The notes beneath the pieces were generated by a model. It was given only the letters and a program-made list of their open reading frames with translations, did not search any database and was not told where the DNA came from. Below, piece after piece: positions 40,601 through 47,233 of a stretch of 47,592 nucleotides of DNA (position 1 is its first letter; each line of letters opens with the position of its first letter). The stretch lies in IMG/VR virus record IMGVR_UViG_3300020122_000137, positions 1-47,592 of that record, one strand, 5' to 3'. The position numbers were made by a program, and so were the translations under genes. The stretch comes from a virus.

Positions 40601-40698
40601 GCGGCAACGAGCTGAGTGAGGCCATCCCGCCGCCGTACACCGAGGTCATCGGCCGGCAGCTCCTCGCCCACGTCGAGGCTCAGGAGGTGGCGGCGTGA
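40582..40698 (+). pseudogene. Remnant of a second C5-methyltransferase C-terminus (38 codons)
   Basis: The peptide SGNELSEAIPPPYTEVIGRQ (ATG 40582 or 40594) resembles the end of a class of phage C5-methyltransferases ('ELxEAIPPAYTxxIGxQLL'). No other motif of that enzyme is visible upstream. It may be a scar of a lost methyltransferase or a separately translated peptide. Its stop overlaps the next GTG. Confidence 0.5.
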
Positions 40699-40829
40699 TC
40701 GACGACGACTCCACGCGCGACTACCAACTCGGGCTCTGCAAGGGCGACCACCCACACCCCGATCCGAGCACTTTGACCACTGGGGCAGACGCTGAGGATC
40801 ACCCCACTTCGCCCGAGGTGACGCCGTGA
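40695..40829 (+). CDS. Small acidic peptide (44 aa)
   Basis: GTG at 40695 and stop at 40829 overlap both neighbours by four bases. The sequence is Asp/His/Pro-rich (GDHPHPDPSTLTTGADAED) and probably disordered. Supported only by the coupled spacing. Confidence 0.4.
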   Translation: MIDDDSTRDYQLGLCKGDHPHPDPSTLTTGADAEDHPTSPEVTP

Positions 40830-41617
40830 GCGTCGAGGAGTACGGCGTCCCTCAGGGCCTCGGCTACGCGCAGCGGTACATCCCGGCCCTCGTGCCCTGG
40901 CGGTCCGACGACGGCGCCCGCGCCGAGAACTGGCGCCTCGTCCACGACGCAATGTGGGGCGGCTGGGACCGTCTCGTGCTCGGCGAGTCACCGGAGGGCC
41001 CGTTCAACCGATCGGCGGCCCTCAACAACGCCTACGGGATGGCCGACCTCGGGGTGCGCAGCGAGGGGCACGAGAGCGAGCTCTACGACGTGGTGATCGT
41101 CGCCGACGCCGACTCCATCGTCTCCGACGACCAACTCGCCCGCGCCATCCACACCGCCCGCATCACCAACCGCCTCACCGTCGCGCACGACCGGTGGGTC
41201 AACGTCGAGGACCACGAGCGCGCCGACTTCCTGCTCGGCGAGCCCGTCAACGAGGGCCGCGTCACCCGACGTGGACCCATGTCCCCGCCCCGGCGCCGGC
41301 TCATCTACCGCAAGACGGTCTCGTCGATGCTCGTGGTCCCCGTCGACCTGTGGGACGAGGTCGGTGGCTTCGACGACCGGTTTGTCGGCTGGGGCTTCGA
41401 GGATCGTGCGTTCCACCGCATGTGCGAGCGCGCCAGGGGCGGCTACGAGCGCATCCCCGGCCCCGTGTTCCATCTAGATCATGAGCGTCCGGCTGCGGAC
41501 GTCAACCGCGTCCGCGACCGCGGGTATCGGGCCAACCGGGATCTCTGGTTCGAGTATCGTCGTGCGAATACCTTCGCTGAGCTGGAGCGCGTCAGGTGGC
41601 CGGAGGGTCGGCCGTGA
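40826..41617 (+). CDS. GT2-type glycosyltransferase-like protein 2 (263 aa)
   Basis: GTG at 40826. Features of the GT2/galactosyltransferase group: NRSAALNNAYGMADLG, DVVIVADADS (D-x-D near residue 95), and GGFDDRFVGWGFEDRAFHRM (about 180-199) with PVFHLDHER, the catalytic acidic motif and metal-binding His. All core motifs are intact. Target unknown; its place in the methyltransferase block raises DNA sugar addition, but virion or host glycan is equally possible. Confidence 0.82.
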   Translation: MSVEEYGVPQGLGYAQRYIPALVPWRSDDGARAENWRLVHDAMWGGWDRLVLGESPEGPFNRSAALNNAYGMADLGVRSEGHESELYDVVIVADADSIVSDDQLARAIHTARITNRLTVAHDRWVNVEDHERADFLLGEPVNEGRVTRRGPMSPPRRRLIYRKTVSSMLVVPVDLWDEVGGFDDRFVGWGFEDRAFHRMCERARGGYERIPGPVFHLDHERPAADVNRVRDRGYRANRDLWFEYRRANTFAELERVRWPEGRP

Positions 41618-42069
41618 ACGCCGAGCGGGTCAAGGAGCGCATCCTGGCCCGCATCAACTTCGAGGACCGCGGCTACAGCACCCTGTGTTGGATCAGCACG
41701 CGGGCGGCCAACGCCAAGGGCTACACGAAGATGTCGGTCGGCGCTCGCACCGAGGGCCGTGAGTACGTACACCGACTGGCGTACGTACTGTGGATCGGGC
41801 CGCTGCCCAAGGGGAACCGGATTGAAGTCGACCACCTCTGCCGCCAGGAAGCGTGCTGTCGACCGACGCATCTTGAGGCCGTAGAGAACCTCGAGAACAA
41901 GGCCCGCTCGGGCGCGATCTCGAAGGAGCGATGCAGGAACGGCCACCGGCTCACGAAGGGCAATCTCTACGTGAGTCCGCGCGGCGACCGACAGTGCCGG
42001 CGGTGTAGGACCGCGTCTAGCCAGCGGTCGCGCGAGCGTCGCCGGGACCAAGCGTGTGGTCGGCCATGA
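41614..42069 (+). CDS. HNH endonuclease (151 aa)
   Basis: GTG at 41614 follows GGAGGG and is preferred to GTG 41596. TLCWISTRAANAKGYTKMS, VHRLAYVLWIG and VDHLCRQEACCRPTHLEAV form the HNH core, and CRNGHRLTKGNLYV...CRRCR the second zinc site. Free-standing homing-type endonuclease inserted between glycosyltransferase genes. Confidence 0.87.
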   Translation: MNAERVKERILARINFEDRGYSTLCWISTRAANAKGYTKMSVGARTEGREYVHRLAYVLWIGPLPKGNRIEVDHLCRQEACCRPTHLEAVENLENKARSGAISKERCRNGHRLTKGNLYVSPRGDRQCRRCRTASSQRSRERRRDQACGRP

Positions 42070-42359
42070 CCCGCAAGGTCCGGCTGAACTGCCCTCACCC
42101 GGAGAAGATCGGCCACCCGTCGCTCGACTCCGCGTTCCGCCAGCTCGCCTCGCTCGAGCGTGACGGGAAGGGTGACGGGAAGACGTGGCCGTACCCGTGT
42201 CCGTGCGGGATGGTCCACCTAGGTCACCGCTCGACGAAGCCGAAGCTGGCGTCGATGTACGAGCAGTGGAAGCGCGACAACGGCGTCCGTGACGACTACA
42301 CGACCAACCAAGCGGAGATCAAAGCCCGCATCAAGAAAGCACTCAGGAGGAAGACATGA
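42066..42359 (+). CDS. Basic protein of unknown function (97 aa)
   Basis: ATG at 42066 overlaps the HNH stop. Contains NCPHPEKIGHPSLDSAFRQL and YPCPCGMVHLGHR, with Cys/His residues that could bind zinc, and a basic C-terminus (KARIKKALRRKT). Could be a nucleic-acid-binding protein; no family is recognised. Confidence 0.7.
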   Translation: MTRKVRLNCPHPEKIGHPSLDSAFRQLASLERDGKGDGKTWPYPCPCGMVHLGHRSTKPKLASMYEQWKRDNGVRDDYTTNQAEIKARIKKALRRKT

Positions 42360-42751
42360 CCATCCACGCTGACCCCGAGATCCTCGGCCGACGGCTCACC
42401 AGCCACCCGCCGGCCGCCCCTGGCGACGACGGGCTCTCCATCACCACCGAGCCGGGCGACATCACCTGTGACTGGTGCCGGCACGCGCTCGGCATCAACG
42501 ACATCAACCCCAAGGGGGACAAGGCCGAGGGCGAGAAGGAGGCCGAGGTCCGCTCGTTCACCGTCGCCTACGCCCACGACGGCATCGTCGAGAAGCTCAC
42601 CGCCGACGCCGACCGGATCGAGGTCCACGAGGAGGGCAACTTCCTGGCGCTGCTGCGCGCCGACCAGCTCGTCGTCGGCGTCCCCATGGGTCGCGTCGTC
42701 TTCTGGGTCGCCGCCAACGCGGAGCTCGACAAGGAGACCACCGCGTCGTGA
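42356..42751 (+). CDS. Protein of unknown function (131 aa)
   Basis: ATG at 42356 follows AGGAGG and overlaps the previous stop. One Cys pair (CDWC, about 40-43), a Lys/Glu-rich loop and a C-terminal beta-rich part (NFLALLRADQLVVGVPMGRVVFWVA). No family is recognised. Confidence 0.65.
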   Translation: MTIHADPEILGRRLTSHPPAAPGDDGLSITTEPGDITCDWCRHALGINDINPKGDKAEGEKEAEVRSFTVAYAHDGIVEKLTADADRIEVHEEGNFLALLRADQLVVGVPMGRVVFWVAANAELDKETTAS

Positions 42752-43440
42752 ACGTGCTGACGGTGGTGGTCGCCCACGTGAAGCGCACCCACTATCTCGA
42801 GCCGCTGCTCGAGCGCACCGAGGCCGCCCACGTCTTCCTCGACGACGGCACCCTCGGCGAGTGGGCCAACCACGAGCAGGCCCTACGTTGGGCGGCCACC
42901 ACCGCAGCAAGAAAAAACCTGCAATCTGTTTGCGTCGTGCAGGACGACGCCATGCCGATCGACGACTTCGTTGAGCACGTCGAGGCGCTCGCTGAGACTC
43001 GACCGGACGACATGATCGGGCTGTACGTCGGCACCCACCGGCCACACAAGGATGCCGTCACCGTCGCCATCAAGCGAGCCGACGCGGAGGGTGCGATGTT
43101 CTTGTCGCACAACAACCTCTGTTGGGGCGTTGGGACGATCATGCCGGCCGACAGGATCGAGCCGATGCTCGAGGCGGTGCGTCAGTCGAACCGGCCGTAC
43201 GACATTCGCCTCGGCCGCGGATGGCAAGCGGTTACCGGAAAGCGGGTGTTGTACTCGTGGCCGTCTCTGGTGGATCACCGAGACGACCGACCGGTGGTGG
43301 CGGGTCGGTCTCTCCCCCAGGGAGTTCGGGTGGCTCGTCGAGTAGGACCACCGACCGGCGACCCGTCGATCGTTGTGCCCATCGACTCAGGTATCCCAGT
43401 GCGTTCGCGAGACGTACGGGATCGTCGCGGAAGGCGCTGA
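42748..43440 (+). CDS. Glycosyltransferase-like protein 3 (230 aa)
   Basis: GTG at 42748. VLTVVVAHVKRTHYLEPLLERT is a GT-A-like start, VVQDDAMPIDDFVEH has the acidic D66/D67 motif, and HNNLCWGVGTIMPADRIEPML and WQAVTGKRVLYSWPSLVDHRD follow as in small phage glycosyltransferases. The last ~45 residues are Arg/Pro-rich and lie antisense to the endonuclease VII gene, so the natural C-terminus may have been extended through it. Confidence 0.7.
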   Translation: MNVLTVVVAHVKRTHYLEPLLERTEAAHVFLDDGTLGEWANHEQALRWAATTAARKNLQSVCVVQDDAMPIDDFVEHVEALAETRPDDMIGLYVGTHRPHKDAVTVAIKRADAEGAMFLSHNNLCWGVGTIMPADRIEPMLEAVRQSNRPYDIRLGRGWQAVTGKRVLYSWPSLVDHRDDRPVVAGRSLPQGVRVARRVGPPTGDPSIVVPIDSGIPVRSRDVRDRRGRR

Positions 43441-43789
43441 GTCCTCGGTTGCATGGGCCGCACAGCAGTCCGCGGATGCATCGACCACATGTCCTCTTCT
43501 GGCTGTCGCAACAGGCGTGGTCATGGTCGACGTTCGGCTTCGCCATCGGTTCCGAGCAGATCGCGCAGCGACCGGACTGAGCAATGAGTAGATTCGCCCA
43601 AGTCTCGGTTGTCAGCCCGTACCGCGAGAGGATCGTGTGCCATCCGCGCCGGGCTGACGCCGGCCGTCCGGCGCAGTGGGGTAGGCGTCCAACCTTGAGG
43701 CGAATGACCGTCGGGCCGCAGTGCGCGCACGTCGCGGTCTTTGCCTCGACGTCGATGTCGGTCAGCCGATGAATCCAGGGTCCGCCCAT
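43232..43789 (-). CDS. Recombination endonuclease VII-like (HNH)
   Basis: ATG at 43789 (minus), with AGAGG ten bases upstream; a TTG at 43831 would add 14 residues translated from the T-rich repeats and is rejected. The 185-residue protein has CAHC, then the core CAICSEPMAKPNVDHDHACC and CGRCIRGLLCGPCNRGLSAFRD, the endo VII pattern of DHD and paired Cys knuckles. It resolves branched DNA before packaging. It overlaps the glycosyltransferase gene by 209 bases, convergently. Confidence 0.85.
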   Translation of the reverse strand: MGGPWIHRLTDIDVEAKTATCAHCGPTVIRLKVGRLPHCAGRPASARRGWHTILSRYGLTTETWANLLIAQSGRCAICSEPMAKPNVDHDHACCDSQKRTCGRCIRGLLCGPCNRGLSAFRDDPVRLANALGYLSRWAQRSTGRRSVVLLDEPPELPGGETDPPPPVGRLGDPPETATSTTPAFR

Positions 43790-43791
43790 TC

Positions 43792-43867
43792 GAAAAAAAC
43801 CTCTCGTTTCATATCGAAAAAAACCTGTCAACTAATGAGTAGCGCGCCGTGGAATGGAAAAAAACCT
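43792..43867. repeat. Three GAAAAAAACCT repeats upstream of endonuclease VII
   Basis: The exact 11-mer GAAAAAAACCT occurs at 43792-43802, 43816-43826 and 43857-43867; a one-A-shorter copy is at 42911-42920 inside the glycosyltransferase gene. The stretch is AT-rich for this genome and includes TTGACA on the minus strand (43831-43826). Possible curved promoter DNA or protein sites for the leftward gene. Confidence 0.6.
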
Positions 43868-43873
43868 CCAACT

Positions 43874-44122
43874 TCACGGGCTCCCCCACGGACGCGGCGC
43901 CCGCGGGGGTCGCACCGCCGGCCCGGTCGTCGCGTTCAACGGCGGTGTCGGTGTCGGTGAGCAGAGACGGCGAGGCACCTCGACGATCTGCGGCGGCTGG
44001 GCGATGTGGGCGTCCATCAGCTCCTCGAGCAACGCCGTCGGCGACTGGCCCGGCTTGAGCGTGGCGCAGAACCGCTCCCACCGCTCGTCGTCGAAGCGGA
44101 GGTGACGGAGCTTGCCGGCCAT
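43874..44122 (-). CDS. Small protein with possible ribbon-helix-helix (82 aa)
   Basis: ATG at 44122 (minus). MAGKLRHLRFDDERWERFC...PTALLEELMDAHI looks like a ribbon-helix-helix-type or similar small DNA-binding fold (LRHLRFDDERWERF..), followed by a Pro/Thr-rich disordered tail. Overlaps the stop of the gene upstream (ATG at 44122). A regulator role is plausible. Confidence 0.6.
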   Translation of the reverse strand: MAGKLRHLRFDDERWERFCATLKPGQSPTALLEELMDAHIAQPPQIVEVPRRLCSPTPTPPLNATTGPAVRPPRAPRPWGSP

Positions 44123-44610
44123 CACGCACCGCCTTCGGTCTCGGTGGGATCGGTGTATGTGGCCGCGGGATCGGCCCGTGGCGGGTTGGTCGGTGACGGT
44201 GCGGTGACTTGGTGCGGTGGGCACTCGGGTCCGTAGGCCCCGCCGCACGTCCCGCACCGGGCCGGGTCTCCGGTCGGGGTGGCCGCCGTCAACAGGCGGG
44301 CGACGTGCTCACCCCATGATGTGCAGGCGGGACACGTCCGGTCGGCGTACGCCCACGCACCGGGATTCCAGATCCCAGGGTGGATGTCCCGGCACCGCTG
44401 CTCACCGATGATCGGCGCCGTGGCGGCGAGGCGCTCGGCGATGATGCGGGCCGCCGCGTCGTCCCCGGCGCGTTCACAGGGCGCGCACACGTACACCCCC
44501 GGCACCGTGTCGCCGTGGGCACGGCACACCCCGGCGTGCAAGATGGCCCGTTCTCCGTCTGTGAGTGTGATCGGCTGAGAGCCGCTCTCGCGGCCTAGTG
44601 GCTCTGTCAT
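44122..44610 (-). CDS. Cys-rich zinc-binding-like protein (162 aa)
   Basis: ATG at 44610 (minus), with GGAGGG upstream. Several Cys pairs (CAPC about 42-45, CPAC about 93-96, CGTCGG about 119-124, CPPHQ about 130) suggest two or more zinc sites. The rest is helical and the C-terminus is Pro/Thr-rich. Function unknown; possibly nucleic-acid binding. Confidence 0.7.
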   Translation of the reverse strand: MTEPLGRESGSQPITLTDGERAILHAGVCRAHGDTVPGVYVCAPCERAGDDAAARIIAERLAATAPIIGEQRCRDIHPGIWNPGAWAYADRTCPACTSWGEHVARLLTAATPTGDPARCGTCGGAYGPECPPHQVTAPSPTNPPRADPAATYTDPTETEGGA

Positions 44611-44637
44611 GGTTGCTTCCCTCCAGGGGGACGGCAG

Positions 44638-44677
44638 AACGGCCCCACATTCGCCGGGTGGCGATCGTGGGGCCGTT
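44638..44677 (-). terminator. Hairpin between leftward genes
   Basis: A perfect 11-bp stem (AACGGCCCCAC at 44638-44648 with 44667-44677), and an inner TCGCC/GGCGA stem in the 18-base loop. It lies in the gap between the gene at 44707-44904 and the Cys-rich gene, and could terminate or attenuate the leftward transcript. Confidence 0.6.
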
Positions 44678-44706
44678 CGGGGGTTGGTCGGTGCGGGTGG
44701 GTTACG

Positions 44707-44904
44707 TCAGTCCAGAAAGACCCTGACGTGCTCTGCGCGGACGTCACGCACGGTGATGCCGCGTAGTCGTACGACCATGCCGCCCGCGTTGACGCGGAGC
44801 ACGGTCCCGGTGGTGTTGTCCGCCGACGGTGCGGCTTCGGGCTCGAGGTCCAGGCGCCGCCCGACGGTGCGTGACGCGATGGCCGCGAGGCGCCCACGCG
44901 TCAT
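44707..44904 (-). CDS. Small protein of unknown function (65 aa)
   Basis: ATG at 44904 (minus) overlaps the previous stop (ATGA); ATG 44940 is possible but overlaps far into the upstream gene. A basic N-terminus (MTRGRLAAIASRTVGRRLDL), then beta-rich (TTGTVLRVNAGGMVVRLRGITV). No family is recognised. Confidence 0.6.
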   Translation of the reverse strand: MTRGRLAAIASRTVGRRLDLEPEAAPSADNTTGTVLRVNAGGMVVRLRGITVRDVRAEHVRVFLD

Positions 44905-45086
44905 GATGTCACCGCCGTGGGCGCCGTCTCCTCTAGCCATGCTTCGATCAGGGCCGCGAGGGATGAGGCCGGGATGTCGTCGGCGATGTCCACGGGGAGT
45001 TCCTGTAGCACGCCTAGGGCCGTCTCGGCGGCGTCGCGGCCCTCACTGGTGAGCGCGTGCTCTACCCGGATCACAACGTCCCCCAT
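44901..45086 (-). CDS. Small protein of unknown function (61 aa)
   Basis: ATG at 45086 (minus), chosen because it begins five bases after the stop of the upstream gene; GTG 45122 would overlap it. Acidic and helical (DAAETALGVLQELPVDIADD, SSLAALIEAWLEE). No family is recognised. Confidence 0.6.
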   Translation of the reverse strand: MGDVVIRVEHALTSEGRDAAETALGVLQELPVDIADDIPASSLAALIEAWLEETAPTAVTS

Positions 45087-45091
45087 GGCGC

Positions 45092-45472
45092 TCAAGGGGT
45101 CACCGCCACGCCGTGCGTGCACGTCTCACGGGTGTCCCCGTCGCGGCTATACCGGATGTACCAACCGCGTCCGTTGCAGCGCGGACATGGGGCGGTGGTC
45201 TCGGCGGTCGGGGTGTTGCTGATCGGGGTGCGTCGGTGTGCGTCGGTGTGCCATCGGGTCATGACGACTCGCACGCCGTTGGCGTTGATCCACGTTGAGC
45301 GATTCATGCACCAGAGGGTCACGTGATCGAAGTGAGTAGCGGCGGCATCGCGGTGCGCGGACCGGTAGCCGTGTCCGTCGTTCGACAGGATCACTAGCGC
45401 ACCGTCTGACTCCGTCGTCACCTCTGCGCCGAACGCCGCTCCCGTGCGGGACGGGAGGATTCGCGCGGGCAT
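45092..45472 (-). CDS. Protein with C-terminal zinc knuckle (126 aa)
   Basis: ATG at 45472 (minus) overlaps the upstream stop. Contains HFDHVTLWCMNRSTWINANGV and a C-terminal CPRCNGRGWYIRYSRDGDTRE, a DnaJ-like CxxCxGxG knuckle, with a second Cys (TCTHG). Binding of RNA, DNA or protein is possible. Confidence 0.65.
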   Translation of the reverse strand: MPARILPSRTGAAFGAEVTTESDGALVILSNDGHGYRSAHRDAAATHFDHVTLWCMNRSTWINANGVRVVMTRWHTDAHRRTPISNTPTAETTAPCPRCNGRGWYIRYSRDGDTRETCTHGVAVTP

Positions 45473-45792
45473 CAGCGGGTGGTAGTGCAGTAGTCGTGTG
45501 TCGCGGCGTAGCGGCGGTCCGCGTAGAAGACGCACACCATCCGCTCGCGTCCCGGCAGGAGCCGGACGGAGAACGTGTGGCCGCCGGGGTTGGTCGAGAT
45601 GTAGCGGCAGTTCACGCTGTCCTCCGTCGCGCACGGCTTGGTCTGCCACGTCGCGAGGTCCACGGCGGGCCGGACGTACGACGTCGGCGAGCTGGGCGCG
45701 GCGTCGCTGTCGGGTGCGGCGACGACGGCCCCAGCGACGAGCGCGGCGGCGAGAGCGACAAGGGCGAGGGTGGGACGGGCGGTGTTCGACAT
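45472..45792 (-). CDS. Secreted protein (106 aa)
   Basis: ATG at 45792 (minus), with AGGAG upstream. Residues 1-32 are a signal peptide (LALVALAAALVAGAVVAAP, then DSDAAP). The mature part is about 75 residues, beta-like, with four Cys (PCATEDSVNC, MVCVF, HDYC) that could form two disulfides. An exported product in the early leftward operon is unusual; possible roles include superinfection exclusion or surface change. Function unknown. Confidence 0.75.
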   Translation of the reverse strand: MSNTARPTLALVALAAALVAGAVVAAPDSDAAPSSPTSYVRPAVDLATWQTKPCATEDSVNCRYISTNPGGHTFSVRLLPGRERMVCVFYADRRYAATHDYCTTTR

Positions 45793-45796
45793 GATG

Positions 45797-45811
45797 GGTT
45801 CAGCTCCTGTG
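45797..45811 (-). repeat. Repeated leader box, copy 1
   Basis: GGTTCAGCTCCTGTG (minus-strand CACAGGAGCTGAACC) carries the ribosome site of the secreted protein gene. The identical 15-mer is at 46812-46826 before another leftward gene. Confidence 0.6.
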
Positions 45812-45879
45812 TCAGGTGTGAATCGGGTGCCGGTTGGTCCCGCGACGGGCCACGGCCGGGGCCGTGAGCCATCGTGGAA

Positions 45880-46167
45880 TCACGCGGAGAGGAGCGTTTC
45901 GAGCTGGTCAAGCCACGCGCTCAACGCCTCCGCGTCGGGCGGGTCGACGATCTCCCTGTGGATCTCGTCGCGCAGCTCGTCAGTGTCAAACGGCAGGCCG
46001 TGGGACAGCGCGAGGATGGCCGATTGCGCGGGCGAGTGCCACCAACTGGCGATGGTGCGCGCCGTCTGGTCTGAGATCACCTCTCCAGGCGTCTCCGCGT
46101 GGGCCATGTCCGCGTAGGTCTCGGCCGAGTCGCCGAGCCGGTACGTCGTGACGTGTGCGTACGTCAT
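45880..46167 (-). CDS. Protein of unknown function (95 aa)
   Basis: ATG at 46167 (minus) overlaps the stop of the upstream peptide. Acidic and largely helical (SAETYADMAHAETPGEVISD, LSAWLDQLETLLSA). No family is recognised. The 87 bases after it hold a small GC hairpin (about 45851-45866) and the leader box of the next gene. Confidence 0.65.
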   Translation of the reverse strand: MTYAHVTTYRLGDSAETYADMAHAETPGEVISDQTARTIASWWHSPAQSAILALSHGLPFDTDELRDEIHREIVDPPDAEALSAWLDQLETLLSA

Positions 46168-46253
46168 GCCCGACTCACCTCCTGCGCGAGGTCACGTGCG
46201 GCGGTACGTGCGGCCAGTAGGTCGGCGTACTCGCCGATCACCCCGGCGGCCAT
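46164..46253 (-). CDS. Small peptide (29 aa)
   Basis: ATG at 46253 (minus) overlaps the upstream stop, and its own stop overlaps the next ATG, an unbroken coupled chain. MAAGVIGEYADLLAARTAAR is a helix. Too short for functional inference. Confidence 0.45.
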   Translation of the reverse strand: MAAGVIGEYADLLAARTAARDLAQEVSRA

Positions 46254-46810
46254 CACGCACCCACCATCGCGCCGAACATCTCGGCAACGTAGGCGTCCGA
46301 ACCGAACCGACGGAGAGCGCCACACGGCGCCGGGCCACGCTTGCAGGAGTTGACCGAGTAGCGGCCCCCGACCAGCTCGCCGACGTACTCCCATCCGTGG
46401 TTGCGGTGCTGGGTCGCGCTGGTCAGGGCGTCGTACGACATCGGCGCGGCGAACCGGTTGCCGGTTGCCCAGTGGAAGTGCTCGGCGTTGAGGTAGATCG
46501 GGCGACCGACGGACCCGACGACCATCGCGGGGTCACGGTGGAACAGGCGGGCGAGCATCATGCCCCATTCGTCCCACGTGGCCGCGTAGACGTCGCTGTC
46601 CGATCCGCGCGTCCCGGTGTTGGGCCGGCGAGGTGAGGTGCCCGTGAGCTGGACCTCCAGGGCGCGTGCGTGGGTGCGGGAGCCGTGGCTAACCGCCGTG
46701 CCGCCTACGCCAGTGAGAGCGGGCGGGCCGCTGCGATCACCGATTGCGTTGACGCCTCGGACGAAGGTCCAGACGTCGGTCTCGGTCAGGGTGTTGGTGT
46801 GAATCCTCAT
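46253..46810 (-). CDS. Protein of unknown function, first gene of the leftward operon (185 aa)
   Basis: ATG at 46810 (minus) after AGGAG (46822-46818). Alpha/beta protein with TDVWTFVRGVNAIGD, DVYAATWDEWGMMLARLFHRD, and AEHFHWATGNRF segments; a Cys pair near 158-162. No family is recognised. It is driven by the operator-controlled leftward promoter at 46852-46881 and so is likely an early lytic gene. Confidence 0.75.
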   Translation of the reverse strand: MRIHTNTLTETDVWTFVRGVNAIGDRSGPPALTGVGGTAVSHGSRTHARALEVQLTGTSPRRPNTGTRGSDSDVYAATWDEWGMMLARLFHRDPAMVVGSVGRPIYLNAEHFHWATGNRFAAPMSYDALTSATQHRNHGWEYVGELVGGRYSVNSCKRGPAPCGALRRFGSDAYVAEMFGAMVGA

Positions 46811-46811
46811 C

Positions 46812-46826
46812 GGTTCAGCTCCTGTG
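46812..46826 (-). repeat. Repeated leader box, copy 2
   Basis: Exact copy of the 15-mer at 45797-45811, carrying the ribosome site of the 185-residue protein gene. Confidence 0.6.
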
Positions 46827-46851
46827 ATTCGGTGCGGTGGATCTTGGAAGG

Positions 46852-46881
46852 ATCATAGGCGCACCCTATGACGTTGCGCAA
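46852..46881 (-). promoter_or_regulatory. Leftward early promoter
   Basis: On the minus strand TTGCGC (46881-46876), an 18-base spacer, and TATGAT (46857-46852). The operator palindrome lies between and over the -10, as at the left-end promoter. A leader of about 35 bases with a good ribosome site follows. Confidence 0.65.
46855..46869. promoter_or_regulatory. Operator palindrome, site 6
   Basis: ATAGG-CGCAC-CCTAT, both halves perfect. It covers the leftward -10 and the first two bases of the rightward ATG at 46868, so one bound dimer could silence both directions. Confidence 0.65.
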
Positions 46882-47233
46882 GTCCCCAACACAGAATCCG
46901 TGTGACCCACACACTGAGCACGTGCCATGGGACACCAGCGACAGAGCGTCACGCCTACCCCCTGACTGGACCGAGCGCGTACGCCTCACCAGTGAGCGCG
47001 CCCATGGTGCGTGCGAGGGCATCACCTACCCAGGCCTACCCACCCACAGTGAGCGATGCGACGGCACGGGTAGCGAGTGTGACCACATCACCAGAGGTGA
47101 CGATCACCAGCTCGTCAACCTCGCATGGCTCAACACGCACTGTCACGCGCTCAAGTCCAGCGCCGAGGGCGTAGCTGCCCGCCGTGCTCGGTCAGAGCGC
47201 CCACGTCGTCGGCACCCTGGCCGGCCCATCTAG
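46868..47233 (+). CDS. HNH endonuclease near the right terminus (121 aa)
   Basis: ATG at 46868, in the leaderless position 12 bases after the first base of TAGGCG. HNH core: GACEGITYPGL, ERCDGTGSECDHITRGDDH and NLAWLNTHCHALKS, i.e. paired Cys, D-H, N and H. HNH proteins near cos and terminase take part in cos cleavage in HK97-like phages, so a packaging role is possible. A homing role is the alternative. Confidence 0.8.
   Translation: MTLRKSPTQNPCDPHTEHVPWDTSDRASRLPPDWTERVRLTSERAHGACEGITYPGLPTHSERCDGTGSECDHITRGDDHQLVNLAWLNTHCHALKSSAEGVAARRARSERPRRRHPGRPI

Noticed and set aside
43790-43831. TTG start extending endonuclease VII by 14 residues
   Set aside because: The extension is encoded by the T-tract repeats (GFFR twice) and lacks a ribosome site; ATG 43789 has AGAGG upstream.
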